A model generated the notes under the pieces. It saw only the letters and a program-made list of their open reading frames with translations, did not search any database and was not told where the DNA came from. A stretch of DNA of 54,242 nt from Clostridiales bacterium (GTDB lineage Bacteria; Bacillota; Clostridia; Christensenellales; Aristaeellaceae), in NCBI GenBank assembly GCA_029012285.1, contig JAQXLU010000091.1, positions 1-54,242 on the forward strand, given 5' to 3'. The position numbers and the translations under genes were made by a program. The first letter of the stretch is position 1, and the number at the start of each line of letters is the position of its first letter. Below, in pieces: positions 1 to 8,870 of this stretch.

Positions 1-93
1 CCTCCACCACCCCCCCCCCCTCACTTATTTGGGCCCCCGTCCGCCGGGCCGGGGCGGGGGCCCGGGGCGCCGCCCCCCCCCGCCGGAGGCCTC

Positions 94-160
94 GCGCCCG
101 CAGGCGCAAAGCAGCCTGACGCGCCTTTCGCGAATCCGCCAGGATTCGCTGAAACAGCCT
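94..160. repeat. 67-bp direct repeat, copy 1
   Basis: Begins GCGCCCGCAGGCGCAAAGC and ends ACAGCCT. The second copy at 251-317 has the same length and only a handful of substitutions. Each copy contains an inverted motif (CGAATCC, spacer, GGATTCG here; a shortened form in copy 2). It resembles dispersed intergenic elements of G+C-rich Clostridia; that family assignment is an inference. Confidence 0.8.
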
Positions 161-190
161 CACAACCCCACCAGCGCATCCAAAAAGGGT

Positions 191-235
191 CAAGGGACGA
201 CTGTCCCTTGCAGGGTCCAGGGGCGGCGCCCCTGG
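191..235. repeat. Tandem perfect hairpins between the 67-bp repeats
   Basis: CAAGGGAC/GTCCCTTG (191-198 with 203-210, loop GACT) is followed by CCAGGGGC/GCCCCTGG (217-224 with 228-235, 3-nt loop). Both stems are perfect 8-bp inverted repeats with no T-tract, so they look like a mobile or dispersed palindromic element rather than terminators. Confidence 0.7.
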
Positions 236-250
236 CCGCCAGCGGCCCCC

Positions 251-317
251 GCGCCCGCAGGCGCAAAGCAGCCCGACGCGCCTTTCGCGAATCCACCAAG
301 ATTCGCCGGAACAGCCT
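251..317. repeat. 67-bp direct repeat, copy 2
   Basis: Second copy of the element at 94-160. It starts with the same GCGCCCGCAGGCGCAAAGC and diverges mainly around the inverted motif (CGAATC, spacer, GATTCG). Confidence 0.8.
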
Positions 318-432
318 CCCCGCCCCATCAAGACCCTCAACCCCAAAAGCTCTTCATTCGCCGTCAACCGCAACCAATCCCGGGCTTCGTCCCCCATCGG
401 GCCGAAGCTCTCCCCAGGAGGTCGATTTTCCC

Positions 433-2772
433 ATGATGAGTTCCAAGGAGCTGCTCCAGCAAGCGGAAGCGCTGCTGATGATGAACGACCACATCACGCT
501 GGATAAGGCCAGCGCCACCCAGCTGCACAACGCCATTTCCACCGCCGCGATGATCGCGCTCTCCCCCACCTGGACGGCCTGCGAGGAGGCCCGCGAGGGC
601 AAGCGACAAGCCTACTACCTGTCCTCAGAATACCTGATGGGCCGCATGGTGTACAACAACCTGTACTGCCTGGGCTACCTGGATGAAGTGAAGGCCCTGC
701 TATCCGAGCGCGGCGTGGACATTGCCATGATGGAGGACATCGAGGATGACGCCTTCGGCAACGGCGGCCTGGGCCGACTGGCTGCCTGCTTCCTGGACAG
801 CGCGGTGACCATCGGCGTACCGCTGACCGGCTACGGGCTTAGGTACAAGTACGGTCTGTTCAAGCAGCGCTTCGAGGACGGGCGGCAGGTGGAGTCCCCC
901 GACGACTGGGCCCGCTTCGGTGACCCGTGGAGCATCCGCCGCATCGACCAGTCCGTGATCGTCAGGATGGCCACCGGGGACGTGCGCGTGGTGCCCTACG
1001 ACATGCCCATCATCGGCTACGGCGCGAAAAACATCGGCACGCTGCGCCTGTGGCAGACCGAGCCCATCAAGGCGGTGGATTTCTACCAGTTCAACGAGCA
1101 GCGCTATGAGCAGGCCGCCGCCGACCGCAACCGCGCCGAGGACATCGTCAAGTTCCTCTACCCCAACGACTCCCGCCGCGAGGGCAAGCAGATGCGCATC
1201 AAGCAGCAGTATGTGTTGGTGAGCGCAAGCCTGCAGGATATGCTGCGCGCCTACAAGAAGCGCCACGGGGATGATTACGCCTATTTCGTGCAGGAGCATG
1301 CCATCCAGCTCAACGACACCCACCCTGTCATGGCCATCCCGGAGCTGATCCGGCTGCTGATGGAAGACGACTTCACCTTTGAGGCTGCGTTCCAGATGGC
1401 TCGGGAAACCTTCGCCTACACCAACCACACCGTGATGCAGGAGGCCCTGGAAAAGTGGGACGCGGACCTGATGGCCTCCGTGTGCCCGGAGATCGTCGAG
1501 ATCATCCGGATGATCAACGACAAGTTCAAGCAGGAGATGGCGCAAAAGGGCTTCGAGGTGAAGAAAACCCGCTGTATCCTGTGGGACAATCAGATTCACA
1601 TGGCCCAGCTGGCGGTGTACGCCTCCTACGCCACCAACGGCGTGGCGGCCATTCACTCCGAGATCCTCAAAAACGACGTGTTTGCCGACTGGTACGCCGT
1701 GTATCCCGAGCGCTTCCAGAACAAGACCAACGGCATCACCCAGCGGCGCTGGCTCGGGCTGTGCAATCCCGAATTGTGCAAGCTGATTGAAAGCCGCATC
1801 GGCGATGGCTTCATAACCGATCTGTACAAGCTGCAGGAGCTGAAGCCCTTCATCGACGACACGCTGGCGCAGGATTTCATCGCCGTCAAGCGCGCCAAGA
1901 AGGAGCAGCTTTCTGCCGAGATCCTCAAGAAGGAGGGCGTGCAGCTTGACCCAGACATGATGTTCGACATCCAGGTCAAGCGGTTGCACGAGTACAAGCG
2001 CCAGTTCATGAACGCGCTGTCCATCCTGAACATCTACTACAAGCTCAAGGACGGCACGCTGACCGACTTCACCCCCACCGCGTATATCTTCGGCGCAAAG
2101 GCAGCTGCTGGGTATGCCCGGGCCAAGGCCATTATCAAGCTCATCAACATGATCGCCGACAAGGTCAACAACGACCCGGAGACCTCCCACTTGCTCAAGG
2201 TGGTGTTCGTGCAGAACTACAACTGCTCCTGGGCGGAAAAGATCATCCCCGCGGCGGACGTGTCCGAGCAGATTTCCCCTGCGGGTACGGAGGCCTCCGG
2301 CACCGGCAACATGAAGCTGATGCTCAACGGAGCGGTCACCCTGGGCACCTTCGACGGCGCAAACATCGAGATCGTCGAGCAGGCGGGCCGGGAGAACAAC
2401 TATATCTTCGGCGCGACGGTTGAGGAGCTCAACGCCATCAAGGCGACCTACGATCCCCGGGCCATCTACAAGGCCGACAAGGATGTGGCCCGCGTGCTGG
2501 ATGCCCTGGTGGACGGCACCTTCCCGGACGAGGATGGCATGCTCAAGGAGCTGGCCTCCTCCATCTTGCTGGGCGCGTCCTGGCATCAGCCCGACCATTA
2601 TTTCGTGCTGCACGACTTTGCCTCCTACATGGCACAGAAGCTCCAGTGCAACCGCGACTACCGCGACAAGCTGGCCTTTGCGAAGAAGTGTCTGTACAAT
2701 GTCGCCAGCTCGGGCAAGTTCTCCTCCGACCGCACCATCCGCCAGTATGCGGATGAGATTTGGCACGTTTGA
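433..2772 (+). CDS. glgP: Glycogen/starch/alpha-glucan phosphorylase
   Basis: A 779-residue GT35 phosphorylase that releases glucose-1-phosphate from alpha-1,4-glucans in the cytosol. Visible family landmarks are GNGGLGRLAACFLDS near the N-terminus, HLNDTHP-type NDTHP, HEYKRQ, and EASGTGNMK, whose lysine (about residue 628) is the pyridoxal-phosphate lysine. It ends in SSDRTIRQYADEIWH, as family members do. The start is ATG 433 (ATG 436 follows at once), with AGGAGG at 416-421; the frame is open further upstream but only through low-complexity sequence. It is slightly shorter than the roughly 800-residue E. coli enzyme at the N-terminus. A weak hairpin follows, so it appears monocistronic. 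No other glycogen genes are in the window. Confidence 0.97.
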   Translation: MMSSKELLQQAEALLMMNDHITLDKASATQLHNAISTAAMIALSPTWTACEEAREGKRQAYYLSSEYLMGRMVYNNLYCLGYLDEVKALLSERGVDIAMMEDIEDDAFGNGGLGRLAACFLDSAVTIGVPLTGYGLRYKYGLFKQRFEDGRQVESPDDWARFGDPWSIRRIDQSVIVRMATGDVRVVPYDMPIIGYGAKNIGTLRLWQTEPIKAVDFYQFNEQRYEQAAADRNRAEDIVKFLYPNDSRREGKQMRIKQQYVLVSASLQDMLRAYKKRHGDDYAYFVQEHAIQLNDTHPVMAIPELIRLLMEDDFTFEAAFQMARETFAYTNHTVMQEALEKWDADLMASVCPEIVEIIRMINDKFKQEMAQKGFEVKKTRCILWDNQIHMAQLAVYASYATNGVAAIHSEILKNDVFADWYAVYPERFQNKTNGITQRRWLGLCNPELCKLIESRIGDGFITDLYKLQELKPFIDDTLAQDFIAVKRAKKEQLSAEILKKEGVQLDPDMMFDIQVKRLHEYKRQFMNALSILNIYYKLKDGTLTDFTPTAYIFGAKAAAGYARAKAIIKLINMIADKVNNDPETSHLLKVVFVQNYNCSWAEKIIPAADVSEQISPAGTEASGTGNMKLMLNGAVTLGTFDGANIEIVEQAGRENNYIFGATVEELNAIKATYDPRAIYKADKDVARVLDALVDGTFPDEDGMLKELASSILLGASWHQPDHYFVLHDFASYMAQKLQCNRDYRDKLAFAKKCLYNVASSGKFSSDRTIRQYADEIWHV

Positions 2773-2801
2773 CGGCGCATCCATCCCCTCTGACGATGCC
2801 A

Positions 2802-2830
2802 GGCCGCAGTTCCTCGGAGCTGCGGCCTTT
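2802..2830 (+). terminator. Probable glgP terminator
   Basis: GGCCGCAG/CTGCGGCC (2802-2809 with 2820-2827) forms a stable 8-bp stem 30 bp past the stop codon. The T-run is only three bases, so termination may be partial. Confidence 0.5.
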
Positions 2831-2941
2831 GCGCTGCGCACAGGCCGGTCTGACTGATGCGCGCAGTCGCCGCGCCCTCGGCTTCATCCGGCAGAACGCG
2901 CAAAAAAACGCAGGAAATGCAGTCTTTTGCGCGAAAGCAGG

Positions 2942-2970
2942 TTGTTTCACCGCGGAACATGTGGTAAACT
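2942..2970 (+). promoter_or_regulatory. Candidate promoter of the esterase/ATP-grasp operon
   Basis: TTGTTT (2942-2947) and TAAACT (2965-2970) are separated by exactly 17 bp, about 55 bp before the first esterase start. Confidence 0.5.
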
Positions 2971-3025
2971 GATAGAAGCGGCTTTTACAGCCGTTAGATC
3001 ATAGGATTCATGGGAGTGTGTCAGC

Positions 3026-3793
3026 ATGATCGAAAAATGGGCGACAGATTTTCCCCTGCCCTCCGGCAGCGAGCCCCGCACGGTGTATGTATACGTCCCC
3101 GATGAGGCCGAGGACGACCCCGACGCCCGCTATCCCGTGCTATACATGTTTGACGGGCACAATGTGTTCTTCGATGAGGATGCGACCTACGGCAAGTGCT
3201 GGGGCATGAAGGAATACATGGACGACACCCACACGCAGATGATGATCGTTGCGGTGGATTGCGACCACAGCCCCGACAATGGCCGGTTGAAGGAGTACTC
3301 CCCCTTCAATTTCTCTGCCAAGGGCTTCGGGAGCATCCGCGGGCGCGGAAAAAGCACCATGGATTGGTTCACCCGCACCCTGAAGCCCATGATCGACGAG
3401 CGCTATCCGACCATCCCCGACCGGGAAGCAACCTTCATCGCCGGTTCCTCCATGGGTGGTCTGATGAGCCTGTACGCCGTAATTGCCTACAACGATGTGT
3501 TCTCCCGGGCAGCCTGTCTCAGCCCCAGCCTATGGGTGGCCCCTCGCCGGGTGGACAAGCTGGTCCGTGACGCGAAACTCACGCCGGATACGGTGATCTA
3601 TATGGATTACGGCTCCCGCGAGATGGGGAATCACACCGGCATCCGCAAGATCTTTGCCGCCGTCACCGCCAGGCTGATGGACAAGCGCGTCTGGGTCACC
3701 AGCCGCATCGTCCCCAATGGCGACCACTGCGAAGCCTGCTGGGAGGAGCAGATCCCCGTGCTGATGCACATCCTCCTCTACGAGCGTGAATAA
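3026..3793 (+). CDS. Alpha/beta-hydrolase, putative esterase family (esterase D/enterochelin esterase-like)
   Basis: 255 residues. The nucleophile elbow GSSMGG (serine near residue 142) and the following SLYAVIAYNDVFSRAACLSPSLW fit the putative-esterase family, as does the start motif YPVLYMFDGHNVFFDE. No signal peptide is visible, so it should be cytosolic. The start ATG 3026 has GGGAG at 3012-3016. The next esterase begins 41 bp downstream and an ATP-grasp protein follows, so the three probably form one transcript. Substrate unknown; acyl-sugar or peptide-ester hydrolysis is possible, but nothing in the sequence decides it. Confidence 0.88.
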   Translation: MIEKWATDFPLPSGSEPRTVYVYVPDEAEDDPDARYPVLYMFDGHNVFFDEDATYGKCWGMKEYMDDTHTQMMIVAVDCDHSPDNGRLKEYSPFNFSAKGFGSIRGRGKSTMDWFTRTLKPMIDERYPTIPDREATFIAGSSMGGLMSLYAVIAYNDVFSRAACLSPSLWVAPRRVDKLVRDAKLTPDTVIYMDYGSREMGNHTGIRKIFAAVTARLMDKRVWVTSRIVPNGDHCEACWEEQIPVLMHILLYERE

Positions 3794-3834
3794 GTCACCC
3801 TGGTGCAAGCAGCCGGGGCGAAAGGAGCCAATGT

Positions 3835-4581
3835 ATGCAGACCTACTACACCAAGTGGTATTCCCCCAGCATCGGCCGGGAGATGGAAATCAAGGTGTAC
3901 GGCCACGCGGGCCGTCCGGTGCTGTTCATCCCCTGCCAGGACGGGCGGTTCTTTGACTTTGAATCCTTCAAAATGACCGATGTATGGGCCCCCTGGATCG
4001 AGAGCGGGCAGTGCATGGTGTTCGCCATCGATACCCTTGACAAGGAGACCTACTCCGCCACCTATGAGCCCTATTGGCGCATCCGCCGCCACGAACAGTG
4101 GATCAACTACATATGCAATGAGGTTGTGCCCTTCATGCGCGCCATGGCGAACGACCGCAACGGCTGGACGGGCGTCCCCGGATGTATCGCCTTTGGCTGC
4201 TCCCTGGGGGCAACCCACGCGGCGAACCTCTTCTTCCGCCGCCCCGACCTGTTCGACGGGCTGCTGGCCCTCTCGGGCATCTACGACAGCAACTACGGCT
4301 TCCCCGGCTACATGGACGAATTGGTCTACGCCAACTCCCCGGTGCACTACCTGGGCGGCATGCCTGCGGATCACCCCTACATCCGCCAGTACAATGAGCA
4401 CAAGGGCGTGATCGTGGTCGGCCAGGGCCCGTGGGAGATCCCGGACAGCACCTTTGCTTTGCGGGACATCTTCTGGCAAAAGGGCATCCATGTGACCGTG
4501 GACGTCTGGGGACACGACGTGGCTCACGACTGGGACTGGTGGTACAAGCAGGTGCCTGTCCATCTGCCCCACATCCTGTAA
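3835..4581 (+). CDS. Alpha/beta-hydrolase, second putative esterase
   Basis: 248 residues, no signal peptide. It shares the family fold with its neighbour: GCSLGA nucleophile elbow (serine near residue 123), FRRPDLFDGLLALSGIYD after it, and a C-terminal GHDVAHDWDWW that supplies a plausible catalytic histidine. AAAGGAG at 3821-3827 sets the start at ATG 3835; an earlier overlapping ATG (3831) is in another frame. The two esterases are related but clearly diverged, suggesting an old duplication with different substrates or a heteromeric role. Confidence 0.86.
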   Translation: MQTYYTKWYSPSIGREMEIKVYGHAGRPVLFIPCQDGRFFDFESFKMTDVWAPWIESGQCMVFAIDTLDKETYSATYEPYWRIRRHEQWINYICNEVVPFMRAMANDRNGWTGVPGCIAFGCSLGATHAANLFFRRPDLFDGLLALSGIYDSNYGFPGYMDELVYANSPVHYLGGMPADHPYIRQYNEHKGVIVVGQGPWEIPDSTFALRDIFWQKGIHVTVDVWGHDVAHDWDWWYKQVPVHLPHIL

Positions 4582-4630
4582 TCGCCGCATACGCATCAAG
4601 CGACATTCATCATACAAAGGTGGTATTTTC

Positions 4631-5824
4631 ATGAAAAACTTCGTGTTCATCTCCCCCAACTTCCCCACCAACTACTGGCAGTTCTGCAAGCACCTGAAGG
4701 ACAATGGGCTGCGTGTGCTGGGCATTGGCGACTGCCCCTACAACGAGCTGCTGCCCGAGCTGCGCGCCTCCCTGCATGAGTATTACAAGGTTGGCAGCAT
4801 GGAGAACTACGACGAGGTCTACCGCGCCGTGGCGTTCTTCATCAGCAAGTACGGCCGCATCGACTGGCTGGAGAGCAACAACGAATACTGGCTGGAACGC
4901 GACGCGATGCTACGCACCGATTTCCACATCACCTCCGGCTTCCAGGTGGAGGACATGGAGCGCATCAAGTACAAGTCCAAGATGAAGCCCTACTACGAGG
5001 CGGTGGGCATCAAGACCGCCCGCTACCACATGGTGGACGACTTCAAGGGCTGCCGGAAGTTCATCGACGAGGTGGGTTATCCGGTCATCGTCAAGCCGGA
5101 CAATGGCGTGGGCGCATCCAGCACCTACAAGCTCAAGAGCGACGACGAGCTCCAATCCTTCCTTGCCAGCAAGGAGGCCCATGTTTCCTACATCATGGAG
5201 GAGTTCATCACCGCGGAGGTCAACAGCTACGACGCGATCATTGACTCCAAGGGCGAGCCGATCTTCGAGACCGGCAACGTGACCCCCAACTCCATCATGG
5301 ACGTGGTGAACAACGGCGACAACTCCATCTACTACATCGTCAAGAACCTGCCCGAGGATACCCGCAGGGCCGGCCGCGCCACGGTGAAGTCCTTCCGCGT
5401 GAAGAACCGCTTCGTGCACTTTGAGTTCTTCCGCCTGACCGCTGACCATCCCCACATGGGCAAAAAGGGCGACATCGTGGCCCTGGAGGTCAACATGCGC
5501 CCCTGCGGCGGCTTCTCCCCCGATATGATGAACTTCGCCAACTCCACCGATGTGTACAAGATCTACGCGGATATGATCGCCTACGATTCCTCCATGAAGG
5601 GCGTGGGCGAGCGCAACTACTGCGCTTTCGCCGGCCGCCGCGATGGCAAGAACTTCAAGCTGACCCATGACCAGCTGTGCAAGAAGTACGCTTCCAGCCT
5701 GAAGATGGTGTCCCGCATTCCCGACGCGCTCTCCGGCGCGATGGGCAATCTGATGTACGTCGCCACCTTCCCCACCGAGGAGGCCATGAGCGCCTTCTAT
5801 GCCGACGCGTGCGAAACCTGGTAA
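4631..5824 (+). CDS. ATP-grasp domain protein (carboxylate-amine/thiol ligase-like)
   Basis: 397 residues. After an N-terminal Rossmann-like domain (MKNFVFISPNFPTNYW), an ATP-grasp core is visible: GYPVIVKPDNGVGASSTYK (ATP-binding lysine and Gly-rich loop, about residues 150-168), YIMEEFI, and ALEVNMRPCGG (metal-binding Glu/Asn, about residue 287-295). Such enzymes couple ATP to ligation of a carboxylate with a nucleophile through an acyl-phosphate. SD AAAGGTGG (4616-4623). It closes a three-gene unit with two esterases, which suggests a make-and-hydrolyse pathway for an ester or amide metabolite; the product cannot be deduced. Confidence 0.85.
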   Translation: MKNFVFISPNFPTNYWQFCKHLKDNGLRVLGIGDCPYNELLPELRASLHEYYKVGSMENYDEVYRAVAFFISKYGRIDWLESNNEYWLERDAMLRTDFHITSGFQVEDMERIKYKSKMKPYYEAVGIKTARYHMVDDFKGCRKFIDEVGYPVIVKPDNGVGASSTYKLKSDDELQSFLASKEAHVSYIMEEFITAEVNSYDAIIDSKGEPIFETGNVTPNSIMDVVNNGDNSIYYIVKNLPEDTRRAGRATVKSFRVKNRFVHFEFFRLTADHPHMGKKGDIVALEVNMRPCGGFSPDMMNFANSTDVYKIYADMIAYDSSMKGVGERNYCAFAGRRDGKNFKLTHDQLCKKYASSLKMVSRIPDALSGAMGNLMYVATFPTEEAMSAFYADACETW

Positions 5825-5851
5825 GGCGCTGCACCGAATGCATCCATAGGA

Positions 5852-5883
5852 CGCGTCCCGCAACTGTCGGGACGCGCCTTTTG
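5852..5883 (+). terminator. Rho-independent terminator of the esterase/ATP-grasp operon
   Basis: Perfect 9-bp stem CGCGTCCCG/CGGGACGCG (5852-5860 with 5868-5876) followed by CCTTTTG. Confidence 0.85.
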
Positions 5884-5901
5884 TATTTGCAATTTCACCT
5901 G

Positions 5902-5930
5902 TTTCCTTTTGGGAAGATCTGTGCTATAAT
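5902..5930 (+). promoter_or_regulatory. Promoter of trkAH
   Basis: Extended -10 element TGCTATAAT (TATAAT at 5925-5930). The -35 at 17-bp spacing is poor (TTTCCT), as is usual for extended -10 promoters. Confidence 0.7.
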
Positions 5931-5980
5931 GGTTGTGTATACGTCTATTTCCGCAAACGCATTCATTAGGAGGCAGGCCT

Positions 5981-7345
5981 ATGCGTATCCTGATCGTCGG
6001 TGATGGCAAGGTGGGCCATACCCTGGCCACGGAGCTGCTCCGGGAGGGTCATGATATTACGATCATCGACCAGAATGAGGACGTGATCAGAAAAACCGAG
6101 GACAACCTCGACGTGATGTGCATCCTCGGCAACGGTGCGAACGCCTCCACGCTGATGGAGGCCGGGGTCGACCATGCGGACATCCTCATCGCCGCCACCG
6201 CATCCGATGAGATCAACATGCTTTGCTGCCTGATCGGCAAGAAGCTGGGCGCGAAGTTTTCCATTGCCCGCATCCGCGACCCGGAATACAGTGAATCCCT
6301 CCAGCTGCTCCAGCACGAATTGGGCATTGATATGACCATCAACCCGGAGCGCGCCGCTGCCCTGGAGATTTCCCGCATGCTGCGCTACCCCTTTGTCAAC
6401 AACATCGAGCCCTTTGCCAAGGGCCGCGTGGAGCTGGTGGAATTCCTGGCCCGCGATGCCGACGTGATCGTCGGCAAGCCCCTCAGGGAGCTGACCTCCC
6501 GACATTCCGACCTGCCCAAGGTGCTCTACTGTGCGGTGGAACGGGAAGGCGAGGTCGTTATTCCCGGCGGCGACTTCGTTATCGAGCCGGGCGACCGCGT
6601 CCACGTCGCTGCGGATATGCTTACGGTGACCCAGTTCTTCCGCCACATTGGCCGCAGCGCCAAGCCCGTCAAGGACGTGATGATCCTGGGCGGCGGTCGC
6701 ATCAGCTATTACCTGGCGAAGATGATCGAGAAGATGAACATCCGCGTGGTGATGTTTGAGATCAACCCGGAAAAGGCGAAAACGCTCTCCGAATTGCTGC
6801 CCCATGCGGACATCATCCTGGGGGATGGCACCGATCAGGATCTGCTGGATCAGGAGAACATCGCGGGGATGGATGCGTTCATCGCCCTGTCCGACCGCGA
6901 CGAGGAGAACCTGATGGCCGGACTATACGCAAAAACCCACGGCGTGCCCAAGGTGATCGTGAAATCCAACCGCTTTGCCTATAAGGACGTGATTGCCAAC
7001 CTGGGCCTGGAGAATCAAATCAGCCCGCGCCTCATCACCTGCAACACGCTGCTGCGCTATGTGCGCGCCCGCGTCAACGCCCGGGGCACCACCATTCAGA
7101 AGCTCTACCGCCTGGTGGATGGCAAGGCAGAGGCGCTGGAATTCATCGCCAAGAAAGGCGACCCCTACATTGGCATCCCGCTGCGCCAGCTGACCGTCCG
7201 CAAGGACGCGCTGGTGGCCATCATATTGCACAACGGAAAGGTCGTCGTGCCCTTTGGTGACGACACGATCGACGCCGGTGACAATGTGGTCATCATCTCC
7301 ACCGCCAGCGGGATTTCCGATCTGAACGAGGTCATCAAGAAATGA
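5981..7345 (+). CDS. trkA: Trk potassium uptake regulatory subunit TrkA
   Basis: 454 residues, the full two-module length of TrkA (KtrA proteins have one module). Each half has a Rossmann RCK_N domain: MRILIVGDGKVGHTLA at the N-terminus and VMILGGGRISYYLAK from about residue 230. Each is followed by an RCK_C domain (about 140-220 and 370-450). The cytosolic ring binds NAD(H)/ATP and gates TrkH. ATG 5981 with AGGAGG (5968-5973) is preferred over an upstream in-frame TTG. The stop overlaps the trkH start by 4 bp, implying translational coupling. Confidence 0.96.
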   Translation: MRILIVGDGKVGHTLATELLREGHDITIIDQNEDVIRKTEDNLDVMCILGNGANASTLMEAGVDHADILIAATASDEINMLCCLIGKKLGAKFSIARIRDPEYSESLQLLQHELGIDMTINPERAAALEISRMLRYPFVNNIEPFAKGRVELVEFLARDADVIVGKPLRELTSRHSDLPKVLYCAVEREGEVVIPGGDFVIEPGDRVHVAADMLTVTQFFRHIGRSAKPVKDVMILGGGRISYYLAKMIEKMNIRVVMFEINPEKAKTLSELLPHADIILGDGTDQDLLDQENIAGMDAFIALSDRDEENLMAGLYAKTHGVPKVIVKSNRFAYKDVIANLGLENQISPRLITCNTLLRYVRARVNARGTTIQKLYRLVDGKAEALEFIAKKGDPYIGIPLRQLTVRKDALVAIILHNGKVVVPFGDDTIDAGDNVVIISTASGISDLNEVIKK

Positions 7346-8787
7346 ATATCAAGCTGGTTTTCCGGCTGCTCGGCGCCATTCTCCTGGTGGAGGCGGCAGC
7401 CATGCTTCCTTCGCTGTGCATCGCCCTGGGCTATGGCGAGGGCGACGCGTTGGCCTTTGTGTGGACCATTCTGCTGATCCTGCTGGTGGGGCTGCCGATG
7501 CGCCTGCTATCCCGGGTGGAGCAAACCAATCTGCGCGCCCGGGAGGGCTTCCTGATCGTATCCCTGTCCTGGGTGCTGCTGTCGGTGTTCGGATCGCTGC
7601 CCTTTGTCATCAGCGGCGTGATCCCCCACCCCGTCGATGCGCTGTTTGAGGCCGTGTCCGGCTTCACCACCACCGGTGCGTCCATCATGACGCAGATCGA
7701 CAGCCAGCCCCACGGCATCATGTTCTGGCGTTCCTTCACCCACTGGATCGGCGGCATGGGCGTGCTGGTGCTGACACTGGCGCTTTTGCCGCAGATGTCT
7801 GGCCGCACCAGCCACCTGGTTCGCGCAGAATCCCCCGGCCCCACCCTGTCGAAGATCGTCCCCCGCATGGGCGACACCGCCAAGATTCTCTACCTGATTT
7901 ACGGCGCGCTGACGCTCCTGGAGTTCCTGCTGCTGATGCTGGCCGGGATGAACGCCTTCGACGCGGCCATCCACGCCTTTGGCACGGCGGGCACGGGCGG
8001 CTTTAGCAACTACGGCGCAAGCGTCGGGCACTTTGATTCAGCGCTGATCGACGCAATCATCACCGTGTTTATGGTGCTCTTCGGCGTGAACTTTGTCATG
8101 TACTACAAGGCCATCACCGGCGCGTGGCACGAGATCCGCGCCAATGAGGAGCTGAAGTGGTACCTGTCCATCTTCTTTGGCGCGATGCTCATCATCACGC
8201 TCATCATCCTGCCCGAGCAGGGCAATGTGTTCACGGCGCTTAGGTATTCGTCCTTCCAGGTGGCGTCGATCATCTCCACCACGGGCTTTGCCACCGCAGA
8301 CTTCGACTTGTGGCCAGTGGCAGCAAGGATGCTGATCTTCTGCGTGATGTTCGTCGGCTCGTGCGCGGGCTCCACTGCGGGCGGTATGAAGATCTGCCGC
8401 ATCGGCATGCTGAGCAAGCAAGCCCTGCGGGAAGTGCGCCACTCCATCCAGCCCCGCAAGACCATGGTGGTCCGCTTTGATGGCAAGGCGGTGGACGAGG
8501 GTGTGCTGCGCCAGGTCGCGACCTTCGCGTTCCTCTACATGATACTGATGATCCTCGGCGGCTTCCTGCTTTCTCTGGAGGGCAAGTACGACGTGCAGAC
8601 CAACCTGACCGCTGCGCTGACCTGCGTGAGCAATGTCGGCCCGGGGCTGGGCGCTGTCGGGCCGTCGGGCAATTTCGCCGGGTATGGGCCGCTGTCAAAA
8701 CTGCTGCTGAGCTTCCTGATGCTGGCCGGCCGCCTGGAGATCTTCCCGATGCTGGCGCTGTTCCATCCCGCCACGTGGCGCAAATAA
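7342..8787 (+). CDS. trkH: Trk potassium uptake channel subunit TrkH
   Basis: 481-residue polytopic membrane protein. The four pore-loop filter segments of the Trk/Ktr/HKT superfamily are readable in order: FTTTGASI, GTAGTGGFS, STTGFA and SNVGPG. The protein ends soon after the last pore loop with LAGRLEIFPMLALF, as usual. It forms the ion path gated by TrkA, encoded directly upstream in an ATGA overlap. A strong terminator follows 9 bp after the stop, so trkAH is a two-gene operon. Confidence 0.97.
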   Translation: MNIKLVFRLLGAILLVEAAAMLPSLCIALGYGEGDALAFVWTILLILLVGLPMRLLSRVEQTNLRAREGFLIVSLSWVLLSVFGSLPFVISGVIPHPVDALFEAVSGFTTTGASIMTQIDSQPHGIMFWRSFTHWIGGMGVLVLTLALLPQMSGRTSHLVRAESPGPTLSKIVPRMGDTAKILYLIYGALTLLEFLLLMLAGMNAFDAAIHAFGTAGTGGFSNYGASVGHFDSALIDAIITVFMVLFGVNFVMYYKAITGAWHEIRANEELKWYLSIFFGAMLIITLIILPEQGNVFTALRYSSFQVASIISTTGFATADFDLWPVAARMLIFCVMFVGSCAGSTAGGMKICRIGMLSKQALREVRHSIQPRKTMVVRFDGKAVDEGVLRQVATFAFLYMILMILGGFLLSLEGKYDVQTNLTAALTCVSNVGPGLGAVGPSGNFAGYGPLSKLLLSFLMLAGRLEIFPMLALFHPATWRK

Positions 8788-8796
8788 TGATGAATT

Positions 8797-8823
8797 CGCT
8801 GACGGCTTCGTCAGCGTTTTTTT
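8797..8823 (+). terminator. trkAH terminator
   Basis: Perfect 8-bp stem CGCTGACG/CGTCAGCG (8797-8804 with 8809-8816), GCTT loop, seven T residues. Confidence 0.95.
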
Positions 8824-8830
8824 GTGGCGC

Positions 8831-8863
8831 AAAAGGACGGCAGCCTGCTTGAAGCTGCCGTCC
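8831..8863 (-). terminator. Terminator of the surface-protein gene
   Basis: Perfect 10-bp stem GGACGGCAGC/GCTGCCGTCC (8835-8844 with 8854-8863). On the minus strand it is followed by TTTT, 7 bp after the stop of the 8871-13709 gene. Confidence 0.85.
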
Positions 8864-8870
8864 GGGATGG

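Larger units (their letters stand above)
1..432. other. G+C-rich leader region with repeats before glgP
   Basis: No convincing gene. The stretch opens with a C homopolymer (about positions 8-20), continues with G+C-rich low-complexity sequence, and carries two copies of a 67-bp element plus two perfect hairpins (separate entries). Short open frames here are compositional. No sigma-A promoter for glgP is recognisable; an AGGAGG at 416-421 serves the glgP start. Confidence 0.6.
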
